A stretch of DNA of 64,000 bases from Burkholderia anthina (GTDB taxonomy: Bacteria; Pseudomonadota; Gammaproteobacteria; Burkholderiales; Burkholderiaceae): the NCBI RefSeq assembly GCF_001547525.1, contig NZ_CM003768.1, forward strand, positions 3,224,001-3,288,000, in the 5' to 3' direction. The translations under genes were made by a program, and so were the position numbers. A model generated the notes under the pieces. The model was not told the origin of the DNA, made no database searches, and worked only from the letters and a program-made list of their open reading frames with translations. This document shows, in pieces, positions 1 through 10,344 of this stretch. How positions within the stretch are numbered: the first letter of the stretch is position 1; every line of letters starts with the position of its first letter.

Positions 1-1455
1 GCCGACCGTCGCCTCGACGCCGAACTCGCGCTTCATCCGGTCGACCAGGATTTCGAGGTGAAGCTCGCCCATCCCCGAAATGATCGTCTGGCCGGACTCT
101 TCGTCGGTCTGCACGCGGAACGACGGATCTTCCTGCGCGAGCCGGTTCAGCGCGAGGCCCATCTTTTCCTGGTCGGCCTTCGTCTTCGGCTCGACGGCCT
201 GCGAGATCACCGGCTCCGGGAATTCCATCTTCTCGAGGATGATCGGCTTGGCCGGATCGCACAGCGTGTCGCCGGTGGTCGCCTCCTTCAGGCCGACGGC
301 CGCCGCGATGTCGCCCGCGCGCACCTCCTTGATTTCCTTGCGCTCGTTCGCGTGCATCTGCAGGATCCGGCCGAGCCGCTCCTTCTTGTCCTTCGTCGCG
401 TTGAGCACCGTGTCGCCCGACTCGACGACGCCCGAATACACGCGGAAGAAGATCAGCTGGCCGACGAACGGGTCGGTCATGATCTTGAACGCGAGCGACG
501 AGAACGGCTCGTCGTCGCTCGGGTGGCGTTCCGCCGGCTTCTCCGGATCGGCGAAGTCGTGGCCGAGGATCGCGGGCACGTCGACGGGCGACGGCAGGTA
601 GTCGATCACCGCGTCGAGCATCGCCTGCACGCCCTTGTTCTTGAACGCGCTGCCGCACAGCATCGGCACGATCTCGTTGGCGATCGTGCGCTTGCGCAGC
701 GCGGTCTTGATCTCGTCCTCGGTCAGCGATTCATGGTCGTGCAGATACTTCTCGAGCAGTTCCTCGCTCGCTTCGGCCGCGGCCTCGACCATCTTCTCGC
801 GCCATTCGTGCGCGAGATCGACGAGGTTCGCGGGGATGTCCTCGTACGTGAATTTCACGCCCTGGCTTTCGTCGTCCCACACGATCGCCTTCATCTTCAC
901 GAGATCGACGACGCCCTGGAAATGGTCCTCCGCGCCGATCGGAATCTGGATCGGCACGGCGACGCCCTTCAGGCGCTCGCCGATCTGCTTCTGCACGCGG
1001 AAGAAGTCGGCGCCGATCCGGTCCATCTTGTTGACGAACGCGATGCGCGGCACCTTGTACTTGTTCGCCTGGCGCCACACGGTCTCGGATTGCGGCTGCA
1101 CGCCGCCGACCGAGTCGTAGACCATGCACGCGCCGTCGAGCACGCGCATCGAGCGCTCGACCTCGATCGTGAAGTCGACGTGCCCGGGCGTATCGATGAT
1201 GTTGATCCGGTGCTCCGGATAGTTGCCGGCCATGCCCTTCCAGAAGGCCGTGGTCGCCGCCGACGTGATCGTGATGCCGCGTTCCTGCTCCTGCTCCATC
1301 CAGTCCATCGTGGCCGCGCCGTCGTGCACTTCACCGATCTTGTGGCTCACACCGGTGTAAAACAGGATGCGCTCGGTCGTCGTGGTCTTGCCGGCGTCGA
1401 TGTGAGCGCTGATCCCGATGTTTCGATAGCGCTCGATGGGGGTTTTGCGGGGCAC
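1..1455 (-). CDS. fusA: Elongation factor G, partial (C-terminal end lies outside the window)
   Basis: Translational GTPase that drives ribosomal translocation and, with RRF, ribosome recycling in the cytoplasm. The 485 visible residues of a normally ~700-residue protein hold the G domain: [14 protein letters not shown] (P-loop), RGITI (switch), DTPGHVDF (G3) and NKMD (G4), followed by domain II and the start of domain III. The start is a GTG at 1455, five bases after a perfect AGGAGG (1461-1466). No rpsL, rpsG or tuf gene lies upstream, since the next gene upstream is a DUF192 gene with its own terminator. It may therefore be a copy outside the str operon, although the downstream side is unseen. 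Confidence 0.95.
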   Translation of the reverse strand, partial: MPRKTPIERYRNIGISAHIDAGKTTTTERILFYTGVSHKIGEVHDGAATMDWMEQEQERGITITSAATTAFWKGMAGNYPEHRINIIDTPGHVDFTIEVERSMRVLDGACMVYDSVGGVQPQSETVWRQANKYKVPRIAFVNKMDRIGADFFRVQKQIGERLKGVAVPIQIPIGAEDHFQGVVDLVKMKAIVWDDESQGVKFTYEDIPANLVDLAHEWREKMVEAAAEASEELLEKYLHDHESLTEDEIKTALRKRTIANEIVPMLCGSAFKNKGVQAMLDAVIDYLPSPVDVPAILGHDFADPEKPAERHPSDDEPFSSLAFKIMTDPFVGQLIFFRVYSGVVESGDTVLNATKDKKERLGRILQMHANERKEIKEVRAGDIAAAVGLKEATTGDTLCDPAKPIILEKMEFPEPVISQAVEPKTKADQEKMGLALNRLAQEDPSFRVQTDEESGQTIISGMGELHLEILVDRMKREFGVEATVG

Positions 1456-1609
1456 GTGAACCTCCTGGTGGTTCGGATCGTAAGGGGGCCGGCTGGGCCG
1501 GCCCGGACTGGAACAAGCGAGATTTAAAGGATAGCGCTTGTCCGTGGCTTTTGCAGATGCGGGCAGCGTGTGCCGAATCAAGGCGGGCGCCGCGGGCGGG
1601 CGAAAAAAA

Positions 1610-1635
1610 AGCCGGCGCGCTGCGAGCGGCCGGCT
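1610..1635 (-). terminator. Rho-independent terminator of the DUF192 gene
   Basis: A GC stem (AGCCGGC with GCCGGCT, extended inside by CGC/GCG) is followed on the minus strand by eight U residues. It sits 35 bases past the DUF192 stop and separates that gene from fusA. Confidence 0.8.
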
Positions 1636-1670
1636 CGGGTCGACGCGCGGCGCCGCCGCGGCATGGGCGG

Positions 1671-2171
1671 TTACTGCGGCTTGGGCAGCCCGTCGAGCTT
1701 CATGCCCGGCTTGATGCCCTTCGCGGCGAACCAGCCCTTGCTCATCTCGAGCGCATAGACGCCGTTGTTGCGCGGGCAGTGGTTGTCCGTCGTCTCGGCC
1801 TTCATCTCGTCGATGTCGGTGATCGTGCCGTCCGCGCGGATGAACGCGATCGACAGCGGAATCAGCGTGTTCTTCATCCAGAAGCAGTGCACGGCGTTCT
1901 CGTTGAAGACGAACAGCATGCCTTCGTTCGGCGCGAGCTGCGAACGGTACATCAGCCCCTGTTCGCGGTCGGCGTCGTTCGCGGCGACGGCCGCGTCGAT
2001 CACGTACATGCCGGCGCGCAGCTTCACGCGCGGGAACTCGCTCGGCTGCTTGGCGCCGGGCGGCACTTGCGCGCAGGCGGCCTGCATGCCGAGCGCGAGG
2101 ACGGCGAGCGCGGCGGGAAACACGGCGGCGCGCGCAAGGCGGCCGAGCGACGGGCGCAGGGAGAATGGCAC
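1671..2171 (-). CDS. DUF192 family secreted protein
   Basis: 166-residue exported protein of the DUF192 family, a small beta-rich domain of unknown biochemical function. Residues 1-35 form a signal peptide (basic [10 protein letters not shown], then a hydrophobic stretch ending near ACAQ). The family core is clear: [28 protein letters not shown] and [11 protein letters not shown] chose the GTG at 2171 because AGGAG lies seven bases upstream; the longer in-frame extension to 2231 lacks such a site and would bury the signal peptide. It appears to be transcribed alone and ends at a strong terminator. Confidence 0.85.
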   Translation of the reverse strand: MPFSLRPSLGRLARAAVFPAALAVLALGMQAACAQVPPGAKQPSEFPRVKLRAGMYVIDAAVAANDADREQGLMYRSQLAPNEGMLFVFNENAVHCFWMKNTLIPLSIAFIRADGTITDIDEMKAETTDNHCPRNNGVYALEMSKGWFAAKGIKPGMKLDGLPKPQ

Positions 2172-2240
2172 AGCATGGCTCCTGTCTGGAAAGCAAGACC
2201 CGCATGGTACGCGATGCGCGGCGGCGGGCACAAAAAAGAA

Positions 2241-2272
2241 AAAGGCAGATCGCCTTGCGGTGATCTGCCTTT
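2241..2272 (-). terminator. Rho-independent terminator after the small Ala/Lys/His-rich gene
   Basis: Perfect 11-bp inverted repeat (2241-2251 with 2262-2272), ten-base loop. On the minus strand it runs into a U-rich tract. It ends transcription of the minus-strand gene at 2332-2544. Confidence 0.85.
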
Positions 2273-2331
2273 CAACGCCGTAAGAACGGCAGGACTGCGT
2301 GTTCTTGACTGCGTTATTACAGCTTGCTTAC

Positions 2332-2544
2332 TTAGTTCGAAGCAGCTGCCGGAGCTTCGGCTTCGCTAGCTGCCTTCTTCGCAGCGTGGTGCTTCTTGGC
2401 GTGGTGCTTCTTGGCAGCCTTGTGCTTTGCCGGTGCCGAAGCAGCTGCCGGAGCAGCAGCCGAAGCAGCTTCCGGAGCCGATGCTTGTGCGAAAGCAGCC
2501 GTTGCGAAGAGACCAGCGACCAGAGCGGCGATCAGTTTGTTCAT
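2332..2544 (-). CDS. Small secreted Ala/Lys/His-rich protein
   Basis: 70-residue protein of unknown function. Residues 1-20 form a clean Sec signal peptide (MNKLIAALVAGLFATAAFAQ). The mature part is low-complexity: Ala/Ser/Pro segments flank a central Lys/His cluster (KHKAAKKHHAKKHHAAKK), giving a strongly basic, histidine-rich periplasmic peptide. The histidines could bind metal and the lysines could bind an anionic polymer, but both are inference. A GAGGAA Shine-Dalgarno precedes the ATG, and a perfect terminator lies about 60 bases downstream, so this is a self-contained, probably well-expressed unit. Upstream DNA (2560-2770) is AT-richer than its surroundings, as expected of a promoter. 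Confidence 0.8.
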   Translation of the reverse strand: MNKLIAALVAGLFATAAFAQASAPEAASAAAPAAASAPAKHKAAKKHHAKKHHAAKKAASEAEAPAAASN

Positions 2545-2826
2545 GTTGTGTTCCTCAGCTTTAGTTAATTAACCAAATGACCCGGCAATAGGAGTCATGT
2601 CGTCTAACGGTGCCATCCACCTTTCGGTTGACAGACGCTTCGAGAAATTTCTCTTTGCGCTGCGGGCGCCGAATCGTATTCGAATAAAACGTCGCTTTCG
2701 TGACGCAAACACGGGGTTCGGCTGCCAATGCCGGATAGCTAAGGTTGGCATCTGCGTGGTTTAACGCGCGATCTGCGCGCCCGGTTGACGAAACAGACGA
2801 CGAAAAATTCGCGCGGCCCGGATCCG

Positions 2827-3405
2827 CTACCCGGCGGCTGCGAAACCGTCCCACGGCGCGCGCGGCGGCAGCGCGATTGTTTCGCCCGGCGCAATGCCGA
2901 GCGCGAATATATCGAGCGCGCCGATGCCGACGCGCACCAGGCGCAACGTCGGAAAGCCGACGGCCGCCGTCATCCGGCGCACCTGCCGGTTCTTGCCCTC
3001 GGTGATCGCGAGCTCGATCCACGTGGTCGGGATCGCGGCGCGGTAGCGGATCGGCGGATTGCGCGGCCACAGTGTGTCGGGCGGCTCGATGAATTCGGCG
3101 CGGCACGGGCGCGTCACGTAGTCGCCGAGATCGACGCCGCGCGCGAGCGCCTTCAGGTCGGCCGGCCCCGGCGCGCCGTCGACCTGCGCCCAGTAGCGCT
3201 TCACGAGCTTGTGGCGCGGCTCCGCGATGCGCGCCTGCAGCGCGCCGTCGTCGGTGAGCAGCAGCAGCCCCTCGCTGTCCGCATCGAGCCGGCCGGCCGC
3301 GTACACGCCGGGCGTTTTTACCCAGTCGCCGAGCGACGGCCGCGTCTCGTGCGCGGAAAACTGGCAAATCGTGCCGAACGGCTTGTTGAGGGCGATCAGG
3401 TTCAT
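2827..3405 (-). CDS. rluE: 23S rRNA pseudouridine synthase, RluE type
   Basis: 192-residue pseudouridine synthase of the RsuA/RluB/E/F group. RluE modifies U2457 of E. coli 23S rRNA. The catalytic Asp is D41 in GRLDADSEGLLLLT; the opening LNKPFG and the later EGKNRQVRRMTAAVGFPTLRLVRVGIG are family hallmarks. The absence of an N-terminal S4 domain (the protein starts almost directly at LNKPFG) favours RluE over RsuA or RluB. It is a single gene that diverges from icd. A second, S4-bearing member of the family lies at 45052-45768. Confidence 0.9.
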   Translation of the reverse strand: MNLIALNKPFGTICQFSAHETRPSLGDWVKTPGVYAAGRLDADSEGLLLLTDDGALQARIAEPRHKLVKRYWAQVDGAPGPADLKALARGVDLGDYVTRPCRAEFIEPPDTLWPRNPPIRYRAAIPTTWIELAITEGKNRQVRRMTAAVGFPTLRLVRVGIGALDIFALGIAPGETIALPPRAPWDGFAAAG

Positions 3406-3502
3406 GGCAGGGCGCCCGCCCGGCGCCCCGCACGGAGCGGGGGCGGGCGGTCTATGGCAAATGGCGGAATCTTAATGCATAATACGGAACGGCAAGTCCT
3501 CT

Positions 3503-3516
3503 GTCTTATATAAGAC
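3503..3516. promoter_or_regulatory. Perfect 14-bp palindrome in the rluE-icd intergenic region (candidate operator)
   Basis: GTCTTATATAAGAC is a perfect palindrome, flanked by ATAAG and GTCTT half-site repeats. It lies about 170 bases before icd. AT-rich palindromes of this kind stand out in this GC-rich DNA and suggest a dimeric repressor site. The regulator is not identifiable from the window. Confidence 0.55.
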
Positions 3517-3682
3517 ATAAGTGAGGTCTTGATACGCAGTGCCGCGGTTCGCGCCGAAGTGCCCGGTTGGGGCGCTAGAATAGCGGCTCGCTGTTGCCGT
3601 CACGGGGTGGCCATGCCGCGCCCCCGCCGCGCGCGCAGCTTCGACCAGCATCACCTGCTCAGCCACGTCACTGGAGTCGATC

Positions 3683-4939
3683 ATGCCGTATCAGCACATC
3701 AAGGTTCCGGAGGGCGGTGACAAGATCACCGTCAACAAGGACTTCTCGCTCAACGTTTCCGATCAGCCGATCATTCCCTATATCGAAGGCGACGGTACGG
3801 GCTTCGATATCACGCCGGTCATGATCAAGGTCGTCGACGCGGCGGTCGCGCATGCGTACAAGGGCAAGCGCAAGATCCACTGGATGGAGATCTTCGCGGG
3901 CGAGAAGGCGACCAAGGTGTACGGCCCGGACGTGTGGCTGCCGGACGAAACGCTGCAGGTGCTGAAGGAATACGTCGTGTCGATCAAGGGGCCGCTCACG
4001 ACCCCGGTCGGCGGCGGCATCCGTTCGCTGAACGTCGCGCTGCGCCAGGAGCTCGACCTCTACGTGTGCCTGCGCCCGGTCCAGTACTTCAAGGGCGTGC
4101 CGTCGCCGGTGCGCGAGCCGCAGAAGATCGACATGGTGATCTTCCGCGAGAACTCGGAAGACATCTACGCGGGCATCGAATGGGCCGCGGGCTCCGAGCA
4201 GGCGAAGAAGGTGATCAAGTTCCTGCAGGACGAGATGGGCGTGAAGAAGATCCGCTTTCCGGAAACCTCCGGGATCGGCGTCAAGCCCGTGTCGACCGAA
4301 GGCACCGAGCGGCTCGTGCGCAAGGCGATCCAGTACGCGATCGACAACGATCGCAAGTCGGTCACGCTGGTGCACAAGGGCAACATCATGAAGTTCACGG
4401 AAGGCCTGTTCCGTGACGCCGGCTACGCGCTCGCGCAGAAGGAATTCGGCGGCGAGCTGATCGACGGCGGCCCGTGGATGCGCGTGAAGAACCCGAAGAC
4501 GGGCAACGAGATCGTGATCAAGGATTCGATCGCCGACGCGTTCCTGCAGCAGATCCTGCTGCGCCCGGCCGAATACGACGTGATCGCGACGCTGAACCTG
4601 AACGGCGACTACATCTCCGACGCGCTGGCCGCGCAGGTCGGCGGCATCGGGATCGCGCCGGGCGCGAATCTGTCGGATTCGGTCGCGATGTTCGAGGCGA
4701 CGCACGGCACGGCGCCGAAGTACGCGGGCAAGGATTACGTAAACCCGGGTTCCGAGATCCTGTCGGCGGAAATGATGCTGCGCCACCTCGGCTGGACGGA
4801 AGCAGCCGACACGATCATCGCCGCGATGGAGAAGTCGATCCTGCAGAAGCGCGTCACGTACGACTTCGCGCGCCTGATGGAAGGTGCGACGCAGGTGTCG
4901 TGCTCCGGCTTCGGCGAAGTGCTGATCGAGAACATGTAA
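3683..4939 (+). CDS. icd: NADP-dependent isocitrate dehydrogenase, homodimeric type
   Basis: Oxidatively decarboxylates isocitrate to 2-oxoglutarate with NADP in the TCA cycle. The 418-residue length matches the bacterial homodimeric enzyme. The substrate loop [12 protein letters not shown] carries S115, equivalent to the phosphorylatable Ser113 of E. coli. [12 protein letters not shown], the Mg-binding [13 protein letters not shown] region and the cofactor segment [22 protein letters not shown] are intact. GGAG lies a few bases before the ATG. It is followed after 282 bases by an unrelated monomeric isocitrate dehydrogenase on the same strand. The spacer holds GC-rich hairpins but no convincing U-tract terminator. 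Confidence 0.97.
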   Translation: MPYQHIKVPEGGDKITVNKDFSLNVSDQPIIPYIEGDGTGFDITPVMIKVVDAAVAHAYKGKRKIHWMEIFAGEKATKVYGPDVWLPDETLQVLKEYVVSIKGPLTTPVGGGIRSLNVALRQELDLYVCLRPVQYFKGVPSPVREPQKIDMVIFRENSEDIYAGIEWAAGSEQAKKVIKFLQDEMGVKKIRFPETSGIGVKPVSTEGTERLVRKAIQYAIDNDRKSVTLVHKGNIMKFTEGLFRDAGYALAQKEFGGELIDGGPWMRVKNPKTGNEIVIKDSIADAFLQQILLRPAEYDVIATLNLNGDYISDALAAQVGGIGIAPGANLSDSVAMFEATHGTAPKYAGKDYVNPGSEILSAEMMLRHLGWTEAADTIIAAMEKSILQKRVTYDFARLMEGATQVSCSGFGEVLIENM

Positions 4940-5125
4940 GACCCCTTCCGGGGTGGGCCGGCACGATGCCGGCCGCCCCGGCGCTGTCTGCCGGCGCCGG
5001 AGCGTTTCGTGGATGGCAGGTTTGTTGGCAGGGCGGCCCGGCATCCGGGCCGCGGCGCCGCGATGCGGCCCGCAGACCCTGCAAGGTAGAACATGACGGC
5101 CCTCGCAACACCACCGCCCGGCTGA

Positions 5126-7450
<2,325 letters not shown>

Positions 7451-7526
7451 CGCCGGCCGCGCACTCGCGCGAGCCGATGCATGTGCCGGTGCGGCGGATT
7501 GAACCGTTCGCCGCCCGGCACTCAAG

Positions 7527-7556
7527 AAAAACGCCCCGGTCCCCCGGGGCGTTTGT
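7527..7556. terminator. Bidirectional terminator between the monomeric IDH and a convergent small gene
   Basis: ACGCCCCGG (7531-7539) pairs with CCGGGGCGT (7544-7552) around a TCCC loop, with A-rich and T-rich flanks. It can stop transcription from both sides. Confidence 0.8.
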
Positions 7557-7573
7557 CGTTGCGGGGTTGCCAT

Positions 7574-7798
7574 TCAGACGTGAACGATTTCCCATTCGGC
7601 GATTTCATGCGGTACTTCGAGCGTCGCGGTGTCGAGTTCGGACAGTTGCTCGCAGTCGCCGCGCGAGATGTGGTCGGCCGCCACTTCGGGGCACGAGAAC
7701 GCGCCGAGCAGGGCGTTGCCGAACGTCGCTTCCCAGCCGCCGTTACCCGGCAGGATGTAGAACGACCCGAGCGCTGAACCAAAGCGAAATCCCTTCAT
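7574..7798 (-). CDS. Small hypothetical protein
   Basis: 74-residue protein with no domain I recognise. It begins MKGFRFGSALGSFYILPGNG and ends in an acidic stretch, ATLEVPHEIAEWEIVHV; there is one Cys in FSCPEV and one in RGDCEQL. There is no signal peptide or membrane segment. The ATG at 7798 is preceded by AGGGAGA at good spacing, so the longer in-frame extension to 7984 is unlikely. It shares a strong terminator with the convergent isocitrate dehydrogenase. Function unknown. Confidence 0.65.
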   Translation of the reverse strand: MKGFRFGSALGSFYILPGNGGWEATFGNALLGAFSCPEVAADHISRGDCEQLSELDTATLEVPHEIAEWEIVHV

Positions 7799-8398
7799 TT
7801 CCGTTCTCCCTTTCTGATCACAAGCGATTCTGTTGCGCCGTCCGCCGGTTCGCCCGGCTGTGGCCCGACTGGCTGCTTGCGCCGGATTCCGTGTCGAACG
7901 TCGTGGCGAAGCGTCGGTGCATGGAACCAAGTCTACGTCCGCGCCCCGCTCGAATGGTGCGCGTAGAGCGACTTCTCGAAACAAAAATTCCCTTTTAAAA
8001 ACAAAGTATTATTTGCAACGTTTTGTATTGCGGAACGTTTTTCGGCATCGCGAAACGGGAAATTTGTGCCCTGCACCACGAATTTTTATAACGCAGTGAC
8101 TTGTTCCGCATCGTGAAAAATCGGCGGGTGCGAGCATCCGGACGCGGCGGCGGAGAGCGGGAGGGTGGGGCGGAAGGCGCACAGCGCGTTCGCTGGAATG
8201 TGCGAAGGGGCGGCGCCCATGCGTGCCGAAATACCGCCCGGCGATGGCGGTCGTGACGCCGTCCGGCGCGGTAACGATGCGTGCTGCGGCGTATCGCCAC
8301 CCGTCCCGCGGCGGCGTTTTTCGATCCGGCCCTGCGGTTATGATGACGCGATCGCCGCGGCTCTCGCGCGGCGCTGCACGGATAACGAGGATCGATTG
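7799..8398. promoter_or_regulatory. 600-bp intergenic region with an AT-rich core and three related candidate operator sites
   Basis: This divergent region separates the small minus-strand gene from the multicopper oxidase. Positions 7980-8120 are markedly AT-rich. Within them are three similar imperfect palindromes: 8021-8037 (read on the minus strand as GTTCCGCAATACAAAA), 8040-8056 (TTTCGGCATCGCGAAAC) and 8102-8118 (TGTTCCGCATCGTGAAA). They resemble the TTCCGCATNGCGAAA style of IclR-family operators. No gene is evident from 8120 to 8398. Confidence 0.45.
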
Positions 8399-10006
8399 AT
8401 GAGACGGAGAACCTTCCTGTCGCGCACCATCGGTGTCGCGGCCGCGTCGCTGTTCGCGCGCGCCGCGTCGGCGCAGCATGCCGGTCACGCGGGCATGGCC
8501 GGCATGGATTCGATGGACGACATGCCGGGCATGTCGGGTATGTCAGGGATGTCGGCGCACGCGCAGCACGGCAAGCCAGCGCCGGCTGCCCTGGCGGCCG
8601 CCGACGCGCTGCCGGCCGGCGCGCCGCTCGCGACGTTGCGCACGCTGGCCAACGAAAGCCGCGAGCCGGGCACATTCCGGGCCACGCTGGTCGCTCAACC
8701 GGTGGCGCGAGCGCTGCTGCGCGGTGCGCGGCCGACCACGTTCTGGCAGTTCGGCCCGGGCACGCAAGGCCCCGTCGTCGGCCCGCTGATCGACGTGCGC
8801 GAGGGCGATACGGTCGAGATCCGGTTCGTGAACAAGCTGCCGCAGCCGTCGACGATCCACTGGCACGGCCTGCCCGTGCCGCCCGACCAGGACGGCAACC
8901 CGTCCGATCCGGTCGCGCCCGGCGCGTCGCGCGTGTATCGCTTCACGCTGCCGAAGGGTAGCGCCGGTACGTACTGGTACCACCCGCATCCGCACATGAT
9001 GACCGCCGAGCAGGTGTTTCGCGGGCTGGCCGGCCCGTTCGTCGTGCGCGCCGCGGAGGATCCGCTTGCCGGCTGGCCCGAGCGCCACCTGTTCGTGTCG
9101 GATCTGAAGCTTGCGCGCGACGGCACGATCGCGCCGAACGACATGATGGACTGGATGAACGGCCGCGAAGGCCAGTTCGTGCTGGTCAACGGTGCGCGCC
9201 GGCCGCGCATCGACGTCGCGGGCGACGAACGCTGGCGTGTCTGGAACGCGTGCAGCGCACGCTACCTGCGCATCGCGTTCGACGACGGTCGCGCGTTCGA
9301 GCAGGTGGGCACCGACGGCGGGCTGTTCGACGCGCCGCGGCGCGTGACGTCGTTGCTGATTGCGCCGGGCGAGCGCGCGGAGCTGCTGGTGCGTGCCGGC
9401 GATCGTGTGTCGCGCGCGGTGCTGCAGGCGGCCGAGTACGACCGCCGCAAGATGGCGATGTCGCACGACGACGGTCACGGCAGCCTGCCGCCCGATCCGG
9501 CGCTGGCGCTGGCCGATGTCGCGTTTGCGCCCGCCGAGGCCCGCGCGCTGCCTGCCACGCTGCGCGCGGTGCCGCCGCTGGGCGAACCGGTCGCGCACAA
9601 GACGGTCGCGTTCGGCGAGGAAATGGACATGGACGCGATGATGAAGAGTGCGGCGCACGGCCGCCCGGCGGGCATGCGCTTCACCATCAACGGCGATACG
9701 TACGCGCCGCATCGCGCGACGCTGACGAGCCGCCGTGGCGACGTCGAGCGCTGGGAGATCCGCAACGCCACCGACATGGATCACCCGTTCCATTTGCACG
9801 GCACGCAGTTCCAGGTGATCGAGCGCGCGTCGAACGGCTCGCGTATCCCCGAGCCGTTCCGCGCATGGCGAGATACCGTGAACGTGCGCAGCGGCGAGAC
9901 CGTGACGATCCTCACCACGCAGGAGATGTCCGGCGAGCGCATGTTTCATTGCCACATCCTCGAACACGAGGATCTCGGGATGATGGGAACGCTGACGGTG
10001 ATGTGA
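8399..10006 (+). CDS. Tat-exported multicopper oxidase
   Basis: 535-residue periplasmic multicopper oxidase of the CueO/CopA/laccase group, likely oxidising Cu(I) or phenolics with O2 and protecting against copper. The N-terminus is a Tat signal (RRRTFLSRTIGVAAASLFARAASA). All four copper motifs are present: HWHG (H154, H156), HPHPH (H195, H197, H199), HPFHLHG (H462, H465, H467) and HCHILEHEDLGMMG (H517, C518, H519, H523, with an axial Met). Met/His-rich patches at residues 30-60 (repeated GMSGMSGM) and in EEMDMDAMMKSAAH are typical of copper-handling members. The ATG at 8399 has GAGG upstream and starts exactly at the Tat signal. No copper regulator adjoins it. Confidence 0.92.
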   Translation: MRRRTFLSRTIGVAAASLFARAASAQHAGHAGMAGMDSMDDMPGMSGMSGMSAHAQHGKPAPAALAAADALPAGAPLATLRTLANESREPGTFRATLVAQPVARALLRGARPTTFWQFGPGTQGPVVGPLIDVREGDTVEIRFVNKLPQPSTIHWHGLPVPPDQDGNPSDPVAPGASRVYRFTLPKGSAGTYWYHPHPHMMTAEQVFRGLAGPFVVRAAEDPLAGWPERHLFVSDLKLARDGTIAPNDMMDWMNGREGQFVLVNGARRPRIDVAGDERWRVWNACSARYLRIAFDDGRAFEQVGTDGGLFDAPRRVTSLLIAPGERAELLVRAGDRVSRAVLQAAEYDRRKMAMSHDDGHGSLPPDPALALADVAFAPAEARALPATLRAVPPLGEPVAHKTVAFGEEMDMDAMMKSAAHGRPAGMRFTINGDTYAPHRATLTSRRGDVERWEIRNATDMDHPFHLHGTQFQVIERASNGSRIPEPFRAWRDTVNVRSGETVTILTTQEMSGERMFHCHILEHEDLGMMGTLTVM

Positions 10007-10011
10007 TGCCG

Positions 10012-10051
10012 GATCGATCCGCCGTCGAGCCGGTTTGACGGCGGATCGATC
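10012..10051 (+). terminator. Inverted repeat after the multicopper oxidase
   Basis: A perfect 15-bp stem (10012-10026 with 10037-10051, ten-base loop) lies directly after the oxidase stop codon. No U-tract follows, so it may be a transcript-end stabiliser as much as a terminator. Confidence 0.5.
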
Positions 10052-10344
10052 GTCCCGCGAGCGTACAGCGGCCGTTCCTGTTCAGACGCATCCGATGTTC
10101 GATATCCACGCAATCGGACAGCGCTTAATTTCGTACTTGGCTCATATTCTTTTGAGTTGACGGTCCCTATACTCGGTCGAGTGCAATTTCCATGACGCGC
10201 TACGCTGCAGGCCCATGCGGGCGGGCATCGCAGGTGTCGCCATGACGTTGCGCGGTATTGACGCGGGCGCAAGACGATATCCGTTTCTCTCGAATTAATG
10301 CGATGTCGCGCCATGAGTGACGAAATCAAGTATTTAGGACTCTT
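10052..10344. other. Intergenic region before the autotransporter
   Basis: About 290 bases with no gene-like reading frame of its own on either strand. Presumably it holds the autotransporter promoter and leader. I see no convincing -35/-10 pair with normal spacing. Confidence 0.4.

Noticed and set aside
1..1455. fusA as part of the str operon
   Set aside because: The gene upstream is a DUF192 gene with its own terminator, not rpsG; the downstream side is not visible.
3668..5044. Long minus-strand frame opposite icd (458 codons)
   Set aside because: Arg/Asp/His-rich antisense shadow created by GC-rich third positions of icd; no domain and no ribosome site.
10155..10176. TTGACG and TATACT before the adhesin as a promoter
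   Set aside because: Only about five bases separate them, far from the usual 16-18.
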